64,000 bases of DNA from Viscum album (lineage: Eukaryota > Streptophyta > Magnoliopsida > Santalales > Viscaceae): the NCBI GenBank assembly GCA_963277665.1, contig OY728143.1:229453591-229517590 (forward strand), in the 5' to 3' direction. Each line of letters begins with the position of its first letter. Within the stretch, counting starts at the first letter, position 1. The position numbers and the translations under genes are program-made. Below, piece after piece: positions 23,088-37,184 of this stretch. Under the pieces are notes generated by a model. That model saw only the letters and a program-made list of their open reading frames with translations. It searched no databases and was not told the origin of the DNA.

Positions 23088-25692
23088 TGTAAGGACCCAA
23101 AGTATTTCAATGGAAATTACCGTCTTATAATTATGTCATAAAATAACATGAAAACACAACATAATGAACTACTTAGTGATAAGTGACCTTTAAACATAAG
23201 TTTGTCACTTTTGTGTTTGGAATTTTGAAAATCTGATATATATGGTTGTGTTCAAGATGATTTTTGGAGTCTAATAAAACAAAAATAATTTGTGGTGAAT
23301 AGTAACCTACCCATATGAATAGTAACATACCCTTATGAATAGTGAAATACCCTAACTAATAGTAACCTTACCTTTTATAGTATAAAAATAATAATCAAGT
23401 GAAATTATGATGTACCTATATTTTAGAATAAGTAAATGAATTTTTTAAAACTATTTTTTAGTAATAAACCATGATTTTAATTAAATATTAAGTTAATATT
23501 ATTTAGAAAATTATTTTTGAAAAATGGAATTCCTTTTTGGATTCTACACATCGAAAAATGGTTGGGGTAAATTTTTGGTATTTTTCTAAAATACTTGAAT
23601 TTTTTATGAATAGTGAAATACCGTAATTTACAAAAATTAGCTAAATAATCTAATTATATAGTCATGTGTGATGTTCTTCTGATGTAAGCCCGCATGGTTT
23701 GGAATCAAATGATAAAATTACTATTCTTGGTCATTCAATACTTGTTATTCCTTATATTAGGAGAAATTAATAAACTGATGCATTTTATATTTTAGAAACC
23801 CCTCTCCCCTCCACTATAAAAACCACCCTTCATGCCCTCATTTCCTCACACCTATCAAGCTTAAAGCCTTCTCTAAACTCTTCACAAATACCTTCCCTAT
23901 CCCCTCTAAAACTTTAAAGAGCTTTTTGTCTCATAAAAATACCAAGCCTAGCTTCCTTAAAGAGAATCTCAAGAGAAGGATTTAAGAGGTAATTTCTCTC
24001 CCTCTTCTCCTTTAATTTCATTTCAAGTTAAAGTTCATTTCTTGATCTCTCCCCACCTATATTCATCTAAATGGTATAGTAACATTATTATTATACATAT
24101 AATTTAATTTTAGGATGATAATGAGATATTATATCATCCAACCCCCTTTCCCTCTTCCTTTTATTTTATTAAAGAGAACGTTGTTCGTGAGGTGTTAATT
24201 TATCACCTTCAAGAACGGTATGCTTTCTTCATCCATTTATACCTTCAGATCTTGTCATGAAACAATTTTTATGGTTGAACCATAATTTTTTTTATGTATT
24301 ATTTTCTATTTAAAGTTCTGGAAATAACTTATGTCCACATTACTAAGTGATAAATTAAAACAAGTTCGTTGTGATCAGAAAACCGCCCAAATTAACCCAA
24401 ATAATCATCATTTAATTATTATCTAATGATTCATCCACATGGATATAATATGATCCATTATAATATCACTCAATATCATGTAATTTTATTAATAACATTT
24501 AATATCATTTCTGTATGTTTACCCATGTTCTACCCAAACTACAATTTAAGAATACAAGTGAACCACTCAAGAAAACCATAAAAAACAAACATTCCTGATT
24601 AATGTTTTTAAACTCTATAAATCATCCAAAGGCACATAAAATCACTTAATGAAACCATAATGAACCATATTAATGTACACAAGGTTCTGGATTTCTAATT
24701 AATGAATATAATTTCATTATACAGTACATTAAAGAGAAGTAAGCATTTGGATACAAGGTAAGGGGAAATTCTCGAACCCAACTTTCATCCTTCGGGTTCT
24801 CCCTCTTTCACTCCATTTTTGATATGGTTACTCCTTAAAGATAATTTAATCCTAATTTTTTTTCCTTTTCTATGATATACACGTTTCTCCCTAGTTTTTA
24901 TGTCAAGAAAAAAATTTCCAAAAGAACTCTTCTTTTAAGAACAAACCTTTTACTTCTCACTCAAAGTGGACAGTTCTTGTAACATGTATGTTATTCCCTA
25001 TTTCTTTTGGAAACCCAATGTTTATGAATGTGTTCTTATGAGATGTAACCCATTACTTTCCATGGGTTAGTTATGTTCAATTTTTATATATGTTTCATGT
25101 GTCAAGCATGATAATGATAATGTTATGATGTGATGGGTGCACATGGAATTATATAGCGCAATATGAATGTTTCAAAGTGACGGGTGCACCTAGAATTATA
25201 CAGCGCTCCAACGCATTGGATAAGGTGATGAATATCATTAGTAAATGTGAAATGATGTGTGAAAAAGATTCTAGATTGGTTCATAGGTATGTGTGGTAGT
25301 TAACCACTAAGACATGATGTTTCATTTTTATGCATTGCTACATTTCAAGTCTTATATTTATGCTTCCTCGCATGTTCATGATCTTTTACCCATGTTATTA
25401 TTATGCTCACCCCATGCTATATTGTTATTATCTATCATCTTACTGGTCTTCTTTATCACCCCATTTGATGTATATCCTTGGGTGGCTACATTTAGAAAGG
25501 AGAGGACAAGTTCCAAAAAGAACCTACAGAGGATGAAATTAAATAAATGTTTATGCTTGATATTGTAATTGTTATGTATGGTCCTAGTTTTCTGATGACA
25601 CTAAACCTTTGTATCCTCTATGTGTAATACTATTATGTTTTTTATATTTAAAATGATGTAATAGTAATGTAAGAAACGGTTGGGTCTCTATA
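23088..25692 (+). mobile_element. Element 1 3' LTR
   Basis: Starts TGTAAGGACCC and ends GGGTCTCTATA. It is about 90% identical to the 5' LTR where sampled and keeps the TATA box (23,815), the 20-bp repeats (from 23,297) and the donor-like sites. It is followed by the right TTTAT at 25,693-25,697. Confidence 0.92.
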
Positions 25693-25697
25693 TTTAT
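25693..25697. repeat. Target-site duplication of Element 1, right
   Basis: TTTAT, identical to 15,735-15,739. Element B's LTR resumes at once with GGCCTATATAG, matching 5,808-5,820 in element A. Confidence 0.9.
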
Positions 25698-27719
25698 GGC
25701 CTATATAGATCATATTAGTTGACATTTAGTAGAAAACGTGTGAAATATATTTAGGAAAACATAGATTAGAGAAAGAAACCCTGTGAGAAATTTGGAAATA
25801 CTCCTAATGAAACCCAACTAATTATTTTTTGATCAGTTGTACAAAGCATTTCAATATAATTTTTGTAGTTTTGAGATTAAACTTTATGTTGACTTCTTTT
25901 ATGGTATAATCTAGTGTATTAAATTTGTTTGAAATGAATCCTTATTGAAAGAATTAGAACCACATAAATGCATAAAATCCATGAAGTGATTTCCCATATG
26001 TAATGACTATGATGCTTGATCTATACCTATATCTAGATCTGTAGCTAGAGCTGAATAACAAATAACTATTCTAGGAAAAATGACCCAGGTTATGAGAAAT
26101 AAACTTACTTAAATAAAATTTCATAAAAATACACAATGTGGTGCTACAATGTTAGACCACTTCACGAATTAAATACCTATATCATTCAATGGAACTAAAA
26201 ATACATTTGTAGTTCATAAATGTATATATTCCATAGAATGGATATTTTTCACCTTGGGATGTAATGAAATGGAGAAGGTTAATATGGGAAGTTATCTTAT
26301 CTTGATAAATTTTGATTAATGGTAGAACTTAATTCAAAAATCTATGGAGGAGGATGAAATATAAAACATGTCATGGAAGTATTTTAAGGAAATTTTCATA
26401 GAAAAATATTTCTAACTCGAATAGCGAGCAGATATGGAGAGACAATTCCTATTTCTGAAACAAAAGGAGGATGAGAATGTTGTTAAGTATGAAGCTTACA
26501 TTACATGGTCAGAATAGAATTCCACAAACAATGAACATAATCCAAAGAGTATGATTGGCCATTTATTTTATGGGATTAAACCAGTATATCTATGGAAACT
26601 AGTCTTCCAAACATTTTAATCATATGAGGATATAATATAATGTTATATAATTAATGAGAATAAATTTTCCATGTCCTATGGTTATAAAAGAAAGAAAGAG
26701 AAAAATAATATAGAAGATAAGAAAATGGACAAAGCAGAAGAAAAGAAATAAGGAATTTGACACATGTGATAATTATAGAAAGAAACCCTCTTGTACTTGT
26801 TTGAAGGGAATGTGATTTTGTTATATGTATAGATGAACACTAGGCACACGATTTCAAGGTAATGAAAGTATATATGCAATGTTTAAACTGCCGGGAGATG
26901 GTGCAATATGAAAATTAATGCCCAAATATTGAAGGTACTATAATGTAGATGATGGAAAGGTATCAAAGACCATATTATTTTACTGATATAGCTGAAGTGG
27001 AATAATTACTCTTCTTTTTTATTTGGATCCCTGAAATATGTTGTAAAAGTATTCAATTGATGATATTATCAAAACATTGAGGTATTGTATGACTGTTCCT
27101 TTTAATAATGTATTATGAAATAATATATCGAATGGTAGTGATAAAGATGATTCAGTTGAAATTTGATACTTTTGAAACCACATGTTTGAGGGGGGATGAC
27201 AGTTTATATGTTCTCAATGTTGAGATTATAATAAATAAATGATTATGGGATAACATTGGAGACCATAAAATTCATATTTGATCTTTTGGTTTATAATATC
27301 ATTGACAGTGTTTACAACATGACTTGTTTTAAATAAAAATATCATACAATCATTTTTTTATTCAAGGAAGAAGGAATATTTCTTGTTTTCAATTAGGTAT
27401 TATTTTAATTTATATTATTACCATGATTAAATAGAATAAATGATGAGGGTATTCACATATTTTCCATGTGATTAATATCTAATTCATGTTTTTTAAATAA
27501 TAATGATAAGTTGATTTTGAAAATATGGGGACCTTCTTTAGAATGTTTTTTATTTTAATCTTTTTTAAGGTTCATAAGGTTAACAATTTATAAAAAAATT
27601 ATGTTGAACTTTGGATGAGGTTTTCAATATTAATGTATTACATTACAGTATGGAGATTTATGTGTATTGAATAATCAATGCTAATCATTTTGTTATGATA
27701 AATAGAGACAAAAGGAAGG
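25698..27719 (+). mobile_element. End of element B 5' LTR and internal region
   Basis: The first ten bases complete B's 5' LTR. From 25,708 the ~2.01-kb internal region matches element A's 5,820-7,837. It holds a Gag remnant and no pol domain. The purine-rich ACAAAAGGAAGG at about 27,709-27,719 precedes the 3' LTR homology and is the best candidate polypurine tract. Another G-run lies at 27,190-27,195. Confidence 0.6.
26300..26921 (+). pseudogene. gag: Decayed Gag of element B
   Basis: Homologous to 6,400-7,037. W-stop-NLIQKSMEEDE is readable at 26,330. The zinc knuckle at 26,880-26,921 reads CLNCREMVQYEN, stop, C, P. The His-to-Gln change, the MVQ string and the stop are shared with copy 1, so this Gag was already inactive before the duplication. 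It keeps the last Cys that copy 1 lost. Confidence 0.7.
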
Positions 27720-30636
27720 AATTTTAATCCCATTATGAATATTTTGATCCAATAGTTTTGTATTATTTAAAATTGCATCTTCATTTCTAGGATGAATTTT
27801 TGGAAATCTTCTAAAAATATTAATTTTTCAATGAATACTAAACAATAATATTTTTTGTAAAACTTCAATTTCTTGTCAATATATTTATGAATTTAAATGT
27901 ATGGATATTTTTTTAATATGATTTCATGTTAAATATGTATTATGTTGTTAAATATTATAAAATTATTGTTTTTTAATCAATATGATATTTTATTTTTGAA
28001 TATGTATTATTTTGGGTTTAAAAACATTATTTTTTGGAAAACTATTTTAAAGTACATAATGTTCAACTTTTTTATATAATTAAAATAACCACTAGTAGAG
28101 AATAATTTAAATGAAACAAATAGATTATATATCACTAAATATTTATTATTTTTCATTAAATGATAATTATTAGTAATATAGTAAGAATAAAATAATCTTT
28201 CTCTTGAAAAATAAACTTATTTAAAACCTTCTATTTCATCGTGTCTGTGGGTTTTGTTTTAAATCTGATTTTTTCAATTATGTAAACTAAATATGGTAAT
28301 ATTTACTCAATATTTGGTATAATTTGGTAAAAATTGTTTTATATTTTAATTTTTATATTTAGATATAACTAAATACCTAGAAAAAAAATTACAGTGATAT
28401 AGGTGAAATATTGTAGCATGTTAATGTTAAAAGCTAAAATCTCAAAATACATAAGTACTGAAAATTTATATGGGTATTTTATGTGTTTCAATAAAATAAA
28501 TGGAATTTATGAAAATAATTATTAACCAAATTTATTATAATTAATTCCAAAAAAATGTGGTTATATTTAAATATAAAACAATCATTCTTTAATCACTTAA
28601 ACCACCCCTCCTCAAGTTTAAATACCTCCCATCACCAAACCATTTCTCATAAAAATAATTATATATAATCAAATATCATCCAAAAAAAATCCCACCTCCT
28701 CTCCCCAAATCCATGTTCTTCTCATATCACCTAAATACAAATTCCAACAACTTTATCTCATCATTTATGGTTGTGATATTCAAGAGGTAATTTTCTCAAA
28801 CAACCACTATTATTTTCTTTTACTTTTCTACCTTATCCTAAACTCTTTCATGAATCATGAAATAAAAATTCCAAAATAATTTACATAATATAATTTTATT
28901 TTTAAAATTGAAATTATTATTTCCATCTCTTTTATAACCTCATCTCGTTCAAAGAAAAGAAATCATTTTCTATATTATGGTAGTGAACTATCTCGGGGAA
29001 TATTGATTTTTCATTTTACATTACCACCTTAAAGGTAGTCCATGATGTATTATTATGGTTAAATAAGTTTTTAATAATTAAATTATAATCTATTTTATAT
29101 TATGGAACTATTATATCGACATAGTATTAAATAAAATAACAGTAGTTCATGGTGGTTGGATAAGTTGTCGAAATAAACTAAAAATTAATCCTCCAAATTT
29201 TATCAAATGAATCGACATCAAGTCTGAAAGCTATATATGGGACCATTTAAACTTATGGAAGTGTATTGGTACCATTACATTTTAAATATGAAGTTTTTTT
29301 ACCATTTGAAAAGAAATTACATTATTATACATAGGAAAACCGACCAGGAAACCATGAAACGAACACACATGAAATAATGAGAATTGAGAAATGCCATTAA
29401 TTAACAATTGGTAATATATTATAAAGTTATCATATAATGTATTATTAATATTAATATTGTTCTGAAATTAATTAATATAATTATTTAATCTTTTATACAA
29501 TGGTTTGAATTGTGAAAGACTAATGTCAATTGTGAGGTAAGGGATTTAATATCTCAATTTTCATTCTTTGGGTTAAACGTCTAATTCAATTAATTTTTCA
29601 TTCTATGATTATGTTTGAAATTAATTATTATTATATAATGTTAAATTTAAAAATTTTATGTGTATTTTCAATATATACGGTTAATATATTCCTTTGATTA
29701 ATTTTCACTTCAATGATATGATATTAAAATGGTACTTTATACAGAAATAAAATTTTTAAAGATTCTCTAACCCTCTATTTTCATCCATGTTCATGTATTA
29801 TTATTTTTTTTGAAATTTTTTTTATAACATCATAATGTATTTTTTATTTATTTATTTAAAAAAATCACATTTTAAATTTTTTTTGAATGGTTTTTTTGTT
29901 TTTTTTCCAAAAAAAATATTCTTTTATACTTTTGAAAAAAAATATGGAAGGAATGTTTTTTATCTTATACTAAATGAGTGGATTTATTCACCATGATGTT
30001 TCCTTAATGTTTTGATTCTTAATTTAAAATTTTAAGGGGTTTTATTAGAAGAAAATTTCTTCTTTCATAATTGTGTGGGTTTTTAAGCAAAAGTGTTTTT
30101 AAAAGTTAAAAAAATGTATTTTTCTTAAGAATATTTCAATGATCTTATTTAAAATATTTTCATCTATGTAAAATCATTTGTTGGATCTTATTATTCATTG
30201 AGTTTTTTCTCAAATAATAAAATTTTCCATATTTTAATAAATGTTTTATGATCTATGTTACTGGGATGAACTCTTTTGATTTAATTCACCATATTACTTT
30301 TGATGTTTAATGATTACGTTGATTTTATTGGGGTACGTATTAAAATTTAATATGTGATTTTTAATAAAATTATTTATGTTGATTATGTTACTCTATTTCA
30401 AAAGATAATTGCTTTGGGAATGTAATAAATGCATGGGTATTGGTTATAGATAGACCCTCAATGTGTCAGTACATCTGAAGAGTCCAATCTGTTTTCTAAA
30501 CATAATTATTTTTACGCGGTAGTTATAAACTATGTTGTTAAAAGTTTTCATAGTGGAGACAAAGCTGGCCAAACCAAATTAGTTTATACCCAAAAGTTTT
30601 AAACTATATTTTAAAATGTATTGATGGTATATTTAC
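27720..30636 (+). mobile_element. 3' LTR of element B, first part
   Basis: Homologous to element A's 5' LTR from its left end to about 5,320. Landmarks are the decayed TATA near 28,617, GAGGTAATTTTCTC near 28,781 and GAGGTAAGGG near 29,537, followed by the stretch near 30,580 that matches 5,266. It is interrupted at 30,636 by element C and resumes at 42,177. The total, 2,917 plus 573 bp, is about 3.49 kb. Confidence 0.65.
30632..30636. repeat. Target-site duplication of element C, left
   Basis: TTTAC precedes the LTR start TGTACCATCC. The right copy at 42,172-42,176 is ATTAC, so four of five bases match. Removing C rejoins sequence corresponding to about 5,330 in element A and about 15,260 in element B's 5' LTR. 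Confidence 0.65.
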
Positions 30637-33600
30637 TGTACCATCCTGGTTTTCAAAATGAATCACTATGTTCGATAGCGTACATGATATGCCACATCGT
30701 GCTTAAATAAATGTACAAATATTATTATTTAAATGTTACTATTACAACCTACCTGTTAAAATGATGAGTATGAACAAGATTAATTGAATCATGAACATGT
30801 GGATTTCAAATGTATATATAATTTATTCTTTGGTGACCAATTATTATAAATGAATATAAAACACTTTTTAAAATATAAATAAATTTTTTTCTGAAAAAAA
30901 CATTAATGTGCACAATTGTGTTTTATAAAAATAAAAAATAATATTTATCCTATTATATTATATTAATAAAATATTATTATAATATAATATATATAATTTT
31001 TAACATTAATCTAATATATTTTCATTATATGATATAACAATAAGTCAAATTTTAAATATAAATGAATTATTTTTCTAAAAAGGTAGTTTTGTCACCTTTT
31101 GATGGAGCACTTGTTTTAAATATAGAATTTATAAATTTATATGTTCTATTAGAAAAAACTTATCAATTGAAATATTTTTATAAAAAATTATATTCGTTGA
31201 GGTTTTATTATATTATTGATAAGATTTATTTTTTGTTGAATAGTGAAAAATACTACATTTTCATTGAAAACTAGTTTTTCATTAAATATATTTATAATAT
31301 TAAATTATATATTTGAACGATTTAATATATAATTAGATCATGTTTTTATCAATTATTCCAATTTATGTCATTTTAATGAATTTCACGTTGAAATCGGATA
31401 TAAAAACATTGCGATCTTTTGAGCATTTTAAACTTTAAAAACATGTTATCTGGTCCCATCAATGGGATTAGTATTAAATTTACCTTAGATAGTTATGTGT
31501 TTATAATTTGGAAAAATGGATTTTATATTTGGAATCATAAGGTAAATATTTTTTAAATAGTTCTATTTCCATTTTGAAAAATAAGAATAGTAACTTTAGT
31601 AATTATTTTTATCACAACAGTTAAGGGTAAAATAATATTATAAAATATTATAAAATTACGATAACACAGTTCATAAATTATTTCAGATGTTTTATTGTAG
31701 AAAAAAATCATACATGGGCCTAATTTTTTAGCTCATTGAGCCACTTGGATGAGTTTAAGATATTTAAAATATTATATTCAAAGGAAATCAATATTTTTCA
31801 TTCTATTGTTTTTAACAGGGGAAATTTTTTTAATATGGGGTTATTACAGGGATATATAATACTATAATTATTATTATAAAATATAAAATAATTATCTAAA
31901 TCATAGTAATTTATTTATATTTTTAAGGGATGTAATAATTAAATTAAATGGTGACACAATGACGATGTAGTGTTTATTTAATTAATGGATGAATCAAATA
32001 AAAGATATTAATAATATTACAATAAATATAATTTTAAATAAATAATAACATCCACAAATTTATTGATTATTTTGGCATGTTATGGAATATTTAATAGTGT
32101 TATTTTGAAGATATAAAATTGTTATGATATTTTTTAAAAGTAAAATAATGAATAGTGTCAAAATTAGAAATAATGATATTTCAAAATATATAATATTTTA
32201 TTATACAAAATAAAATTTATAAAAATATAATATTGTAAATCATAAATTGGATAAGTACTAAAATATCAAAAAAAATACTCATATATCGGTCGTTTGTAAT
32301 GTTATTGTAATTATATTAACCATTGAAGTCTAAATTACATGATAACACAGAAGGAGTTGAAAGTGATAAATAAGGTTTAAAACAAATAGATAAGGATTAG
32401 AAAAATTCATAAAAACTTGTCAAAAAATTATTACAATAATATTATTCAACCAGTATCACCTTAATATATAATTGGGATTCTTTAAGGTATATTTTTACAT
32501 GTAAATAATATATATATTATTTAGGTCAAAGATATTTAGAAAATGTCACTCTCTTTGTATTTAAAATATTTTATGTGTCCGCATTGGGTCAAAATGATCA
32601 TATGAATAAACCTAAATGTCAATAATGATCTAAATATAATTATCTTCCATATATAAATGTATTTCTAATTTTTATAAATTATTTATTTACAATAAAATCT
32701 TCTTCAATGCTAAAATTATATAAGTTTAAATAACAAAAAAATCATAATTGTAATTAATAATATTAATTTTGATACGTTTTGAATGATTTATTCTATATAA
32801 TTAATTTATAAATCTACATGATATATTAGGGATATTGGAAACCTTTATATTCTAATTCCCATTTTGACTTAATGTATTTGGGGTCAATGTAAATGAATAT
32901 TTACATATTGAAGAATAATGATATTTTATTTAATTAATAAATTAATAAATTATTTAAAAATCACAAAAATATTAAACAACCACAAAGGGGATAATATATG
33001 GTCAGAAATTAATTCATTTATTAATTTATAAACCAAATAGAAAACTTTGTCTATATAATAGCCTTATTATTTTTATTATTTTTTGATTTTCTACGATTTC
33101 CCATCACCTCTTTATTAAAAGGGAACCCATTATTCTAATTTTAATACACATTAAAACCATTTTGGGTTAGTATATCTCAAACAAATTACATTCCTAGAAT
33201 ATATCCCCACATTCTACTGTCCATTGTTAATTTAGAATGTATTCTTTATTGGTGAAGGTGACAATCAAAGGAAATCACCCGATGAAGATTTATGGGTTTT
33301 AGTTAAGTGTTTCTATTATATTCAATCATCCACTAACATAAAATATTCCTAAAAATTAAAATAATCAATATAGTATCATCAATATACATATATTTTATTA
33401 TGTTAATAAAAACACCTACATCCATATCCACATCCATCAAATAAGAAAATAATTAATCATTTCTGTGTACGTGTGAACTACCACATCTACGATAAAATAT
33501 AATATATTTTCCATCAGTGTCTCTATATAATGTATATAATGATTGAATTAATTTTTATATATGATATTAATTATATATATTTTATTATAAGAGAATAATA

Positions 33601-35575
33601 TATCAATTTCATTCTTACCTTCTATGCACATAAAAATGATAACGTCGTTCGTGCGTATGTGTGAACTATCAAAATGATGTGATTCATTTTTAATCACCAC
33701 ATTACATAAATAATATATTTTATTATATTTTAATGATTAACATGATATAAATTATATTATTATCATTATGGAATCATTAAATAATTCATAACTTTTTTCC
33801 ATTATGATAACTGAAAATTGGAAATGTTACTTATGTGAACAAACGACCCACCGTGTCCATGAATATTTTGTTGTTCATTTTTAATAAACATAAATAAATG
33901 GTTTTATTTAAAGGTATAATTTTTTGATAAAATATATTTTTATTTCATTAAAATTATTTTGTAGATGATGAACTAATGTCAACATTGACTATTTTCATCT
34001 TACCAAAGTCATTTTGGACTCATGTACTGAATATCGACAAAATGACTGACATGAACATTAATAATTATGTAATTGTTATTACATGATATTAAGATATTTA
34101 AAAAGAAAAATAAAATTTCAACAGGTTCACAAGAAAGTAAATAATTAATATAATTTTATTATTAAGGAAATTAAAGAACATACATGATAAACCAGACTGA
34201 TGGTAATGGATTTCATCTCAATCTCCTTTCATTGAGGCATTTCTTGTTGATATGAACCTTAATTATATTATAAGATATATATCAATCCCCATTTACATTT
34301 AATATCCACATTTTATCTAACATAATTTTATTTATTGTTTTCTTAAATATTAATCAATCATGTGGTTTATGATTTAATAGTATAAAGTGGAATGGGAGAC
34401 CTGGAATATTTAAAGATTTAATTGTCAAATATTTTTCTCCAAGAAAATATTCTTCATATTATTTAACATATTTTCAATATATATATAAATTTATTTTTAA
34501 TTATATTTTAGATATATTTATAATTTAATTTAATGGTTTTAAAATTTAATCTTTTAATGTATTTTATATTAAATGTTTTGACAAATGAAAAAAGGAATGA
34601 TTTGTTTGATGTTTACAAAGAAAAAAACATCTTTGCCACCATGAAAATTATTAGATATGTGGCTTCCTCAAAAATAATTAATGTCCTTCAAGGGAAAATG
34701 CACCCCTTATTATATTTTTTATGTACTATGGTATTGAAAATTTTTTTAAAAATGGATTTTTTATTTCAATACCTTGAAATTATTTCATGTAATTACAAGT
34801 TATGTTTTTTTAGTGAAATGCTAAAAACTGAAATCCTTTATGTGTAATGATAAGAAAATGGTACATGGACACATGATGGGTGGTTACATGATAAATAATA
34901 GATTTATGGATTTGTGATAAAATATAGATGGATGGTAACATTATAACCACCTATTAATTGGGTATGGATGTTATCCATTTGGCTAATCCATTGGTAAAAG
35001 TGACATCTATGGAAGTCGACCACATAGTTTTTCCATTATTAGAGTGACATGTACTATTATACCATGGTAACATTATATATTTTATATTTTTTATACTTTT
35101 TTAGTAACATTTTGATTGCGAAAAAGTGTATTAAATGTTTTTATTTTAAAAGGATGTTATTTTCTACTAATAAGGGGTGAAAATTATTACATTATGATAA
35201 ATTTTTCATTGGTTTTAATGTTTATCAATAGATTAATGGTTACCATAATTTTACATCCATTACTGATATTTTTATTCTCATACCTTATTTTTTAATGTTT
35301 TTCACAGGACATAAGGATGTGTAAGGATTTGGAGATGTCATGTTGAATGTCATGAGGTGTTTTCATAAAAGTGATCATAGATTATTTAAATGTTTTAGAT
35401 TGTGGGAAAATTTTGATAATGTTAAGAAGATTACAATTTTTATTATTATGGTTTTTATTGTATAATTATGGTCTATTTCTCTAAATCCATAAACATGAAA
35501 TATTCCCAATGTGAATGAATGTAAAATTCTTGACTGAACTCAATATTATGTAATATTTATGGTTTGGTCTGTCTA
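30637..35575 (+). mobile_element. Element C 5' LTR
   Basis: Starts TGTACCATCC and ends GGTCTGTCTA. The TATA box has decayed to TATTAAAA near 33,113. Three tandem copies of a ~180-200 bp module with core GTGTACGTGTGAACTA start near 33,461, 33,638 and 33,831. About 31,080-31,850 is homologous in inverted orientation to 8,600-9,535. The 104-codon open frame at 34,533-34,847 is not conserved in the other LTR and is not taken as a gene. Confidence 0.75.
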
Positions 35576-35577
35576 GT

Positions 35578-35588
35578 TAGTATCAAAT
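35578..35588 (+). other. Primer-binding site of element C
   Basis: TAGTATCAAAT follows the LTR end by two bases and resembles TGGTATCAGAG with three changes. The spacing is the same as in Element 1 (LTR end, GT, then the site). Confidence 0.65.
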
Positions 35589-37184
35589 GTATGGTTTTTA
35601 CAATATTAGATATTTGGATATCTTCATAAGAGTTAAGTATATTATCATGGTTTTATAATTTAAAGGTTGATCAAAAGTTAAATGACTTTAAAACCACATT
35701 TTGAGGCATTATGTTATGAATTTTTATAGGGATTTGTGGTATTTTTGAAGACATTAATATTTTCATTCATTATGGGTTGATAATATTTGGGATGAAAAAA
35801 CAAAAGTATTCGATAAAAATTGAGTTTAAACCATATTATTGTTATTTTTTAAAACATTATAATATTTTTGGACTATTATTATAATTATATTGTTTTAGAA
35901 AAAGGACACCCACATGATCGGTGACTAACTATTGCGTTTGGAAAATTACGTGAGAATTGCAACCACAACTAAAAGGTGAGAAGGGTGCATCGCCTACCAT
36001 GAGCCTACCTGATGGGATGGTTAGTATGAATTTTTATTTTTAGTCAAGATATTTTTTGTATTTAGAATATGTTTATTTGGGGAATATTTGTTTTATCGAA
36101 TAGTTAATGTTGTCATTGGAAACTAATTTGATGATTAAGTGATTAATGTTATTTCAGTAGAAAATTTCTATTTTTGGAACATTATATAATTATGTTAAAT
36201 ATATTTTTTTTGGATTTTATTAGACAAACATAGGATAAATTATCTTTTAAAAGGAAATATGGTTTTATGATTATTCAGGTCATTTACGGAAATTATTTAC
36301 CTATCATGGAGAATATGTGATTATGAAAATTACTTTTGGTATGATACTTAAAGAGTAATTGATTTTATTTGAACATATTTCTTAATATATATCTTCGAAT
36401 ATTATGTGACCAAATCCTTACGAAATTTTGTTTTTAATAATAACATATAATATTTTTCTAGGAATCACAAGTATAATTACTTGTTGACTGATCTATGTTT
36501 AACATTGGGAATTATTGTTCAATTATCAAAATTTTATTAGTATTTCATCATATAATGTCCATTCTATATGGTGTGTTATATAATATTTTAACAACAATTT
36601 TGGTATCGGTTGCTATATAATGAAAGAAATATTTAATATTTCATGGAATATATTATTCTCTATAAGTTGACTCTAGTGGTTTAGGGGTGAAAAAATCATC
36701 ATAAATACTCATTATTTAGAGAAAAAGATGGGTTTGTGGTGGAAATTTATTAAAGGATGAAATTATACTAGTAAAGAAAGTATATTTTCATTTATTATTA
36801 ATCTATATAGAAAAATAATTCATGAAATATAGGAAAGTTATCGAAAAGTAAAAACATTTTCCATTTACTTTTATGACTAAGAAATTAATGACCATTTAAC
36901 CCATCAATGTATTATAGTTTTCAGATTGTTTACATTCTATTTATCATTTTCTCTATCACAGTATATTATAATTTTATTGATGGTTTTTTATTCCTTGTTG
37001 ATGTAATACTACATGGTAATCCGGTATGTATTATCTCAGGATACCATCGTACTTCCCTTTCATTATTTTAAAGTGTATGTTTTATTTATCCTTTATTATA
37101 ATGTGAGATTTCAACAAAGGTATATTGAAAATAAAAAACCCAAGTTTTTTATAATAAGATAAAATTGTGATGATAAAATTTATT

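Larger units (their letters stand above)
15740..25692 (+). mobile_element. Element 1: Ty3/gypsy chromodomain LTR retrotransposon
   Basis: A structurally complete but dead element of 9,953 bp. The order is 5' LTR (15,740-18,336), tRNA-Met primer site, gag, protease, RT, RNase H, integrase, chromodomain-like tail, purine tract and 3' LTR (23,088-25,692). The LTRs are 2,597 and 2,605 bp with imperfect terminal inverted repeats (TGTAACGACCC and GGGTCGCTATA). The long LTRs and the integrase-chromodomain order suggest the Tekay/Del chromovirus lineage. The LTRs differ by about 10% in the first 220 bases. It is nested in element B's 5' LTR with a perfect TTTAT duplication, and is the youngest datable insertion here. 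Confidence 0.92.
11132..28205 (+). repeat. Large direct duplication, copy 2
   Basis: This repeats 1-8,345 at about 11.13 kb distance. It is interrupted by Element 1 (15,740-25,692) and lacks the ~1.17 kb present in copy 1 at about 3,221-4,387. The junction in copy 2 is near 14,338. Unlike copy 1, homology to the element does not stop at the equivalent of 8,345: B's 3' LTR continues to 30,636 and, past element C, to 42,749. Confidence 0.85.

Noticed and set aside
34533..34847. 104-codon open frame in element C 5' LTR
   Set aside because: The aligned region of the 3' LTR (near 41,120) is interrupted by stops and indels, and no domain is visible.
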